Below, one piece after another: positions 38,240-45,000 of a DNA stretch of 45,000 nucleotides. The stretch covers positions 19,405,592-19,450,591 of the forward strand of contig NC_135554.1 in the NCBI RefSeq assembly GCF_964340395.1, given 5' to 3'. The notes beneath the pieces were generated by a model. It saw nothing but the letters and a program-made list of their open reading frames with translations, was not told the origin of the DNA and did not search any database. The stretch is from Glandiceps talaboti. Its lineage: Eukaryota > Hemichordata > Enteropneusta > Spengelidae. The position numbers were made by a program, and so were the translations under genes. Each line of letters starts with the position of its first letter. The first letter of the stretch is position 1.

Positions 38240-39355
38240 TTAGGGGTAGACCGTTCGATATCCTGGGGGGGGGGGGGATTGGAAGATTGGTGGAGAGTCA
38301 TTATTTTTTTTCCCACCTGCTTGCCTGAGAATTATTTTTTTTCTCCTTCGCCTATGCTGGCAACTTTTTTTTCTTTGCTTCTTTGAGATATCTGGATTTT
38401 TTTTACGTCGATGTTGAACACCTACATTTGTTGCCACAATTTTCTGTTTGGTTTTCGCACATGGTAATACAGAGAGTAAAAAGATGCTGTTCTATCACAC
38501 ACATATTATATTTAGAAAACTACATATTTCATACATGTTTGATTTTCAATTAAATAAACATCGTTGACAGTTTTATGCCATGGTATGGTGACACACTGAA
38601 AATACAAATCGGAAACTTGATTGGTGAGCTCAAACATTCAGATAGACCAGTCAGTTTCTCCAGCTGTGGGGGATGGGGGGGGGGATGTCAGTATTTTTTT
38701 CCATTGGGCTGACAAAAAGTCACTGACCCCCGTGAATAAAGTTTCATAGCATCTGACGGTAAGCTGTAGAGGGAAGAGCTTTGAGACTGGGATATGTCCA
38801 CGTCTTGTGTGAGTGTGTGTGTGAATGGGGGGGGGGGGGGTTCTAGGGTCTCCCCCTAGAAGCCCTGGAGGATTTTTACTTCTAAAGGCAATGTTTAGGC
38901 TATTCACAGACACTTTCAGACAATAATTTACAAAACTTTACAAGACAGCTCTAACATGTAAAAAGCAACTACGTGAGGTTGAAACATTTTTTGAAATAAA
39001 GTTTCATAGCATCTTGATACTATTTAAACCATTTATGAAAGAAACAGAGACAAGAACAAATATATATATGTACCACAGGCTAACGAAACTGACGGGTCCC
39101 TGACATGTGTTTGAAACTGTTTTTCATGATTTGACAAGTGTCCTGGTTGGAGAGGTACGAGCAGGTTGAACAGTATACTCGAACCTGTGCATCATTTCCC
39201 TGCCAAGACTTTTTTTCTAGCAGCAGTGGTCCATCTTTTTTTTTTCCATCACCCACTCATATCCGGATTTTTTTCAAGCAAATCCATTTGGCATCTCCCC
39301 CCCCCCGAAATCTTCCAAGCCCTCCCCAGGATATCAAATGGTCCACCCCTTAGCT
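38240..39355. repeat. Inverted pair of G-run/T-run repeats
   Basis: GGTAGACCGTTCGATATCCT followed by a G-run at 38245-38277 is matched in reverse by AGGATATCAAATGGTCCACCCC near 39327-39350, with C-run and T-runs inside. A third G-run/T-run stretch lies at 38665-38730. Probably one dispersed repeat family in opposite orientations. Confidence 0.45.
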
Positions 39356-40356
39356 CTAACATCATACTTTAATTATTTATTACACTCAATCTTGATTTTT
39401 TTAATGGAAGACCCCAAGAAAGCATCACCACCATTGCTGCTGTAGGTGATGGTGTGAAGTCTCTGGGGGAGTAAACAAAACTTACTATTAAAATGTGAAC
39501 TATAATAATGCCTGTGTCACTGTGTGAACTACATGTTCCGCTCTTGTTTAGAGTTCAAACATAGTAACTAACATGCAACCAATGCTGGTCGACAACACAT
39601 TTTAGTCATTGTACAATGTATTATGAGCCCAGGTGATATCCAGCCAGAGGTGAGGGTTGGGTTGGGACTGGTATGAGCAAATGATGACTACATTGGACAG
39701 AAATATGATAACCCTCACCCCCGAGACCCATTGTTGGCTTTCTAACCTAGTGGTCATATACAAAAGTTGAATCTGATCTCTAAATGTCGAGATAAATAAA
39801 CATATGATTCATATTTGGATATCCGCCTATATTAAAACCTCTCCTTGGTTAACTTAAAACAAAATTCCCTCATTCCAAATGTCTATATAAAGAGAATGAC
39901 ATTGCAACATAGTATTTCACAATCCAACAATCACAGTATCAAAAAGAAAATTTTAGGTTATTTCCAATGACATCACTTTATTTAAACAATGGGACCACTC
40001 GTGATCATCACTTCTATTCTGGAAAGTGAAAGAATGATATAACGTTTAATAGCAGTATTAATGCCCTGCCCATGTTTCACGGATGATACCACTTTTCAAT
40101 AGGGGTGATCAGTAGAAGAATATTCAAACAAAAATGAACACATAATTTACACCAGAATTATGTTTCAAACTGTTCGTATGACGTAGAACATGTACGAATC
40201 GGAAGGATAGCTGATGTAATTTTCAAGTTTTTATTTGGATGTATACCATTATGATAATTATAAATATAGCCAACAATAAACTGTCCACCCCTATTTTTGC
40301 CGTAGGCGTTACTTGCTTCCTGTTCCATAAATAATTATTGTAACACCCGAAAGGGT

Positions 40357-40365
40357 TATATAAAG
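40357..40365 (+). promoter_or_regulatory. TATA box
   Basis: TATATAAAG at a good distance (about 25-30 nt) before a CTCAAG start-like site near 40387. It is followed by an open 5' leader and a strong donor, so it is probably a core promoter of a regulated plus-strand gene. Confidence 0.5.
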
Positions 40366-40386
40366 CAATGGCAAGACTCAAGTCTC

Positions 40387-40470
40387 TCTAAATCTTCACA
40401 AACTCAACAAAGCCAGATCGTCAACACTCATATTTTACCAAACAGAGGAACTTTACTGTTTTACAATCAG
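40387..40470 (+). other. Candidate non-coding first exon (5' UTR)
   Basis: This runs from the expected start after the TATA box to CAATCAG|GTAAGA at 40470/40471. There is no ATG in it, which fits an untranslated leader exon spliced to 40595 or 40786. Confidence 0.4.
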
Positions 40471-40594
40471 GTAAGAATTTGCAATTATTTTGCAGTTTGA
40501 TCTGAATACATTATAACTCGTATATGAAGACACACACGTAACACCACTTACGTTATGTTGCGCAGTAACTTATACAGACGTTATTATATTTCAG

Positions 40595-40883
40595 CGGGAC
40601 ATAATCCCAAATACGCACACATGAAAATGGTGATATATTTTAAATACATTCTCCAGTTTCGTCTTCTAGGAGTCATTGTTTCTCTCTTTCTTTCTTTTAT
40701 CTTCGTGGTTTATCACCACCATACTGTGCCGACCTCTTGTAAAATTTCATGTACACATTATACATGTAGTTTGTATTCGTTCACCCAGGGCCATAAACTA
40801 TACAAACAGGATGGTTTACAAGGAGTTGACAACTTCCTTCCAGATTCTGGTGCTAATCTTGATCCTTCAAGTTCATCATGGAA
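40595..40883 (+). CDS. Candidate first coding exon, signal-anchor or signal-peptide protein
   Basis: The acceptor TTATTATATTTCAG ends at 40594 and the donor GGAA|GTAAGT is at 40884. Two overlapping frames are plausible. Frame A starts at ATG 40621 (MKMVIYFKYILQ...), with an 18-20 residue hydrophobic segment then a Ser/Asp-rich stretch, as in a type II membrane protein. It leaves in phase 2 and stays open into the acceptor at 41893. Frame B starts at ATG 40811 in a good Kozak context (ACAGGATGG). It looks like a classic 24-residue signal peptide ending HHG and leaves in phase 1, typical of secreted proteins, using a weaker acceptor at 40785. I cannot choose between them, and the downstream gene is not established. 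Confidence 0.35.
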
Positions 40884-41892
40884 GTAAGTAGCATATACAT
40901 TTTGAAATAAGTTGAGTGTAAGTCGATGTCCTTTGGCTCGATAAAAATCTGACTAACACTGTTACATTTTATTTTCTTGCGCTCAACACATATCTTGTTA
41001 CAAACACTGATAAATTCAAAGGGACACGTATTATTTGTTTAGATTGTTTGCTGTTTTCCTACTGCAAATATCACACAAATCCTTCTACTATAAATGTGTT
41101 CTTTCCATAAAGGTAGGGCATATATATTCACGTCAAAACCGTTGTTAAATTTAGCCTGTAGACAAGGAAAACAATAATCTAAGAAATACTACGCGTCCCT
41201 ATGGATCCCTATGATCGCTTGGCCCAGAAAACAGCTTATTTATAATCTTCAGTTTATCACGATCGTTTAGCACAAAAAAATTTAGCTTATCTTTCATCCA
41301 TTTACATGAAAAAAGTTCTAAAAGTATATATTGTTAATTATATATGATTTGACGACGATCTTCAAATATATAAGATGATGGTCTCTGAAAGATTTTTGTC
41401 CCTATATATATATATGTGTGTACGAAAAGAAACATTGTTTTTTTGTCGACACAGACAATAAAATGTAACAGTGTTATGAGATCTTTGTTGAGCTAGACAT
41501 GCTGTTTAAAGTCAACTAACTTCCACCGTATCTTTAAAGTTAGATCATTTATATTGAGATCTTGAGCAATGATGTAATTTATTTTAGATTGCGTGACATC
41601 AAGGAATTGTGATGTAAGACTAGCCAGATAAATTTCGAAAAAAAGATGGTGAAATTAGGACAAATCTTGAAAAGAAAAGAAAAATGGATGCCCAAGCTTA
41701 ATTCTGTTCTCTTTGTATAAAGAAAATCGAGAGCCAGAATAAGATATCCCTGAGAAAGTAAACTCTAAATCTCACTGGGAAAGAAACCACGAATATGTGG
41801 ATATATTTCCGGGAAATGTTGAGGGTCATTTCCTCATTCCTTCAAATTGGTCATCGATATATATACACGCCTGGCTTTCTTTCTTGCTCTAG

Positions 41893-41986
41893 TGACGTCT
41901 CGTCGAGGTTGAAATGTCAGGATAACGAGAGCTGTATAACTATTTACAAATGTAACAGCTGCAATGTAAAAGTATATGACGCTTGA
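41893..41986 (+). CDS. Candidate terminal exon, Cys-containing
   Basis: A pyrimidine-rich acceptor (TTTCTTTCTTGCTCTAG) precedes 31 open codons in the phase needed by frame A of the 40595-40883 exon. It encodes DVSSRLKCQDNESCITIY, then KCNSCNVKVYDA and TGA. Five-cysteine spacing suggests an extracellular segment. No AATAAA follows closely, and the frame could be chance. Confidence 0.25.
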
Positions 41987-42410
41987 CGGGTGGCCATGCG
42001 GTGTCAAGCAGTCTGGTTTGAAACTTCACAGACACTATCAATAGGGACCTCAAAATATATGTGGAGCCTGCCCATAATGTCCTAAGTTTTCACTTTTAGG
42101 AAATTTAAGCCGTGCGCAAGACATAACGGTAACCAAGATGGCTCATGAACTTATAAATTTCTGCCGCCTACATATCAATCATCTGCGTACGTTAACGTTG
42201 TTTCCGTTTTACAATAACATTTTCATCGAAATTTCGTATTTTTGGATAACAAATTTATCTCTTTTTCTACTTTTCAAAATAGTTTATTTTATTTTGTTTT
42301 ATTTCATTTTGAATTTCATTTATGAAAATGACCATTTCAATCTCTACTTTCCACAAACCATTGATTTTTTCCTTGTCTATCATCTTCATGTATATTTTGG
42401 TATATCGGGT

Positions 42411-42489
42411 TTACAGAGACAGACAGACAAACAGAGAACAGAGGAGACATACAGACAATAAGGCATAGACAGACAGACAGACAGACAGA
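42411..42489. repeat. (AGAC)n imperfect microsatellite
   Basis: AGAC units broken by AAAC and GAGGAGACAT; last run at 42467-42488. Confidence 0.9.
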
Positions 42490-43114
42490 GCTGTATTAAC
42501 CTATCCTTACGGAATATATAAATACAATGCGAATCGATCCTTGTGGGAAGCCGCCGGTCACATTGATTTAAAGTTAGTTTGTATGGAGATGATACTTGCC
42601 ACGGTCCAAGGTGATTGATTGCTTAGGTAATTAAATGTAATGGACTATGCTGAAATTTATGTTTCAAAATGTCACGATTAATGGTGGTATGTGTGGTGGT
42701 ATGTGTAGTGGTATGTGTATGCGTGCCTGCATGTAATTCGCAGTTGTGAGAAAGTAATGTGCCTGAAAATGATCACATTCGGAACACCATGGCCAGTTGT
42801 ACATATCCGGTTAAAGTTTAATAGTACTATAGCTGTAATTGCTTGTTCTGCTCGTAACCTCTCGAATTTCCTTGTATTGTCTCACGTTATGAATTCCCAA
42901 TTCAATGTAACGGGAAAACACTTCCTTCCGAAAGCTTGACCATGATAAGGAATAGCCTTTGGAAAATCATCAATGAGGAGAAAGACGACATCGAGAAGTC
43001 AAGGACCGTGTTACTTGTCATGACGTCACAGCCAAACCTATTATAGTCATGATAGTGATAAAACGGATGACTAATCATTTTGTTCTCTTGCAGTGACGCA
43101 ACTGTTTTTCCAAC

Positions 43115-43301
43115 GTGTATGTGTATGTGTAAGTGTATGTGTATGTATGTATGTATGTATGTATGTATGTATGTATGTATGTATGTATGTATGTATGTAT
43201 GTATGTATGTATGTATGTATGTATGTATGTATGTATGTATGTATGTATGTATGTATGTATGTATGTGTCTGTCTGTGTGTCTGTGTGTCTGTGTGTCTGT
43301 G

Positions 43302-43341
<40 letters not shown>
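43115..43341. repeat. (GTAT)n then (GTCT)n microsatellite
   Basis: GTAT tetranucleotides to about 43266, then GTCTGTGT and GTCT units to 43341. It yields spurious Met-Tyr-Val-Cys and Thr-Tyr-Ile-His frames. Confidence 0.97.
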
Positions 43342-44454
43342 CCGAAGTGACATTTGGTGCACATGTTCTTTGTAGGGATGTCTAGCAGTAAATATTGAGC
43401 GAATTTCATGCATATTAATTATCCTAATTTGCATATTGATAATTCAGTTTGTATATCTTTCCATACGTCTCGAAAGGTATTTATTTAAATGAAGCAACAT
43501 ACTCCATGCGTATGATGAATGGCGGAAAGTATATACGTCTTACAGTTATAAATGATTATTATAGCGGCATATATATGATTCAGATATATTTTTCCTCCTG
43601 TTTTAAGAATTATTTTATTAAATTGAATAGATGTCATGGAATTCGGTATAGAAATATTGCATATTAACTCAATATTGGATGCAAAGGAATTTTGAAAAAA
43701 ACCCTTTATCTTCATTACATTGTCTGCAATGTATGTATGTATATATTTTGTAATTTGGCAATTTGTATCTAAAATTGTACGACATCTATCCGTTCAAAAT
43801 TCAAGAAAGAGATCACACAGTGGGGGGTTCATTGGTTGAATGGCATCAAAAGGCCAATCATTTGATATATTGTGATAACATATATGTCATGTAACCTGAA
43901 CTCACAATGTTCTACCATGAATAATAATAATAATAATGATGATTTGTTTTTAGTAATCGGGTTCTTGTCATTATATCTCTATATCTGGCATTCCGCCAGT
44001 GATATCAATTTCGTGGTATTTCCGTCGATACATCGAACGTTTGAACGCAGTGTGTATAATTCGCAGACTTCGAAAAGTTAGAAAACTCATAGACGCGTAC
44101 TATATGCTTGGTCAAGACGAACAACAACAAAATTGAATATACATATCAATGACCTCATCCCAACTTAGAGCCAATCATATTGAAGATCGATATTATGACG
44201 TCAGTGTCCAAGTTTATAGCCTGTTCATTGCGCTGTTGAGTGTGAGATACATTCTACTTCCTTGACCTTGTCTTCGTATCAACACACGAGGCTAGGACCC
44301 CGGGGGCTAGGAGGTACGACCAGCGAACGATGTGTCTCAATTAGCGCCGAGAACAGGATATCAAGTTTAGAAAGCAGGGTGTGCTAGTTACCTAAATATG
44401 TTGGATATGTGGCTGCGGATAGGAATGTATTGTATGACGCAAACAGATTTAAAG

Positions 44455-44650
44455 AGCCAGATAGGGTTGCCGGTCGGTCGGCGTTCGAACCCTAGTCAGG
44501 AGTTTACATGTAAATTTTCCATACTGTAATGAAGAGTGCCATTTACTTTGCCTCTACCGGGCCGGCAATGTACGTTTTCTCCAGGCATCCCCTTTTCCTC
44601 CTGCACTAACACTTACTGAACTTGTGAGTCCGTGGCGGTTATTCAATGAA
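44455..44650. mobile_element. Possible SINE remnant
   Basis: GCGTTCGAACCCTAG resembles a B-box. The later GTTTTCTCCAGGCATCCCC...CCTCCTGCACTAACA resembles a widespread SINE/LINE body word (TTCTCCGGGTACTCC). Divergent, with no clear ends. Confidence 0.3.
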
Positions 44651-45000
44651 GGATGGTATTACTTTTGATCTGGAAAGTAGCTACATTTTGTAGTTTATGT
44701 CTTCAATGAGAAAGTCAGAAGGAAACTTTGAACCATTTGTTTTAATAAGTCCCCAAATTTTAGCAATAAGCGATAAATTTCGCTCAGAAACATTCTTGTG
44801 GGTTCGTCATCGGCGTTATGATTCTTTCTAATATTGCCGTAGAGGGCGTAATTTGAAAGAAATATATAAGCTTTAAATACATTTTTGTACTTGTTATTTG
44901 AGAATGCGTGGGTGCATGTGTGTGTGGGGGGGGGGGGACGACAATTTCCCTGAAATCAAAGCTCTACAAATCTCTCCAACTATTGCCAAATGAAAGCTTA

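Larger units (their letters stand above)
42000..45000. other. Right end, no confident gene
   Basis: Contains two microsatellites, a possible SINE remnant and a G-run at 44926-44938. ORFs here are short, AT-biased and lack splice or family support. Confidence 0.5.

Noticed and set aside
43071-43434. Frames over the GTAT repeat with an acceptor at 43093
   Set aside because: The acceptor-like TTCTCTTGCAG leads straight into a microsatellite; no plausible protein.

Overview
This is metazoan nuclear DNA. It is AT-rich by eye, has long spliced introns with GT-AG borders, and carries many dinucleotide and tetranucleotide microsatellites, several families of short inverted-repeat transposons, a tRNA-derived SINE and tandem minisatellites. 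The style fits a marine invertebrate (an invertebrate deuterostome or a lophotrochozoan). I cannot name the species, and nothing here looks bacterial or viral.

The main content is one minus-strand gene spanning 37746 to 11841. I assembled it from 12 exons whose splice sites and reading phases all agree, giving 703 codons. The protein resembles the vertebrate C1orf87 family (carcinoma-related EF-hand protein, a gene linked to ciliated tissue). It has a low-complexity N-terminal half, three degenerate EF-hand regions, and a terminal EF-hand with a canonical calcium loop. Intron 1 is about 12.5 kb and most other introns are 0.2 to 2.7 kb. A 42-nt in-frame microexon lies 135 nt downstream (in transcript sense) of a 137-bp CA repeat.

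The left edge (373-1276, + strand) holds a large 3' exon of a second gene. It encodes a hydrophilic tail with two NPxY motifs, probably the cytoplasmic region of a membrane protein. A small exon-like segment at 10547-10632 (+), with a good acceptor and a nearby AATAAA, may be an alternative last exon of this gene. The two genes are convergent.

The right part (37.8-45 kb) has no confident gene. A TATA box at 40357, a clean donor at 40471 and a hydrophobic ORF at 40595-40883 suggest the 5' end of a plus-strand gene for a membrane or secreted protein.

Between and inside the genes are mobile elements. A TA-flanked MITE has four copies near 1.4, 3.8, 9.6 and 12.4 kb. TTAA-flanked elements with AGTG-type ends lie at 4666, 13666 and 35190. 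Foldback elements lie at 14.5, 23.0 and 33.9 kb, a SINE pair sits in inverted orientation at 31.3 and 32.2 kb, and there is a LINE 3' end near 23.1 kb. Tandem arrays have periods of about 24, 61, 68, 76 and 200 bp. I found no CRISPR array, rRNA or canonical tRNA gene, and no clearly novel biological system. The most useful results are the full gene model and the repeat families.
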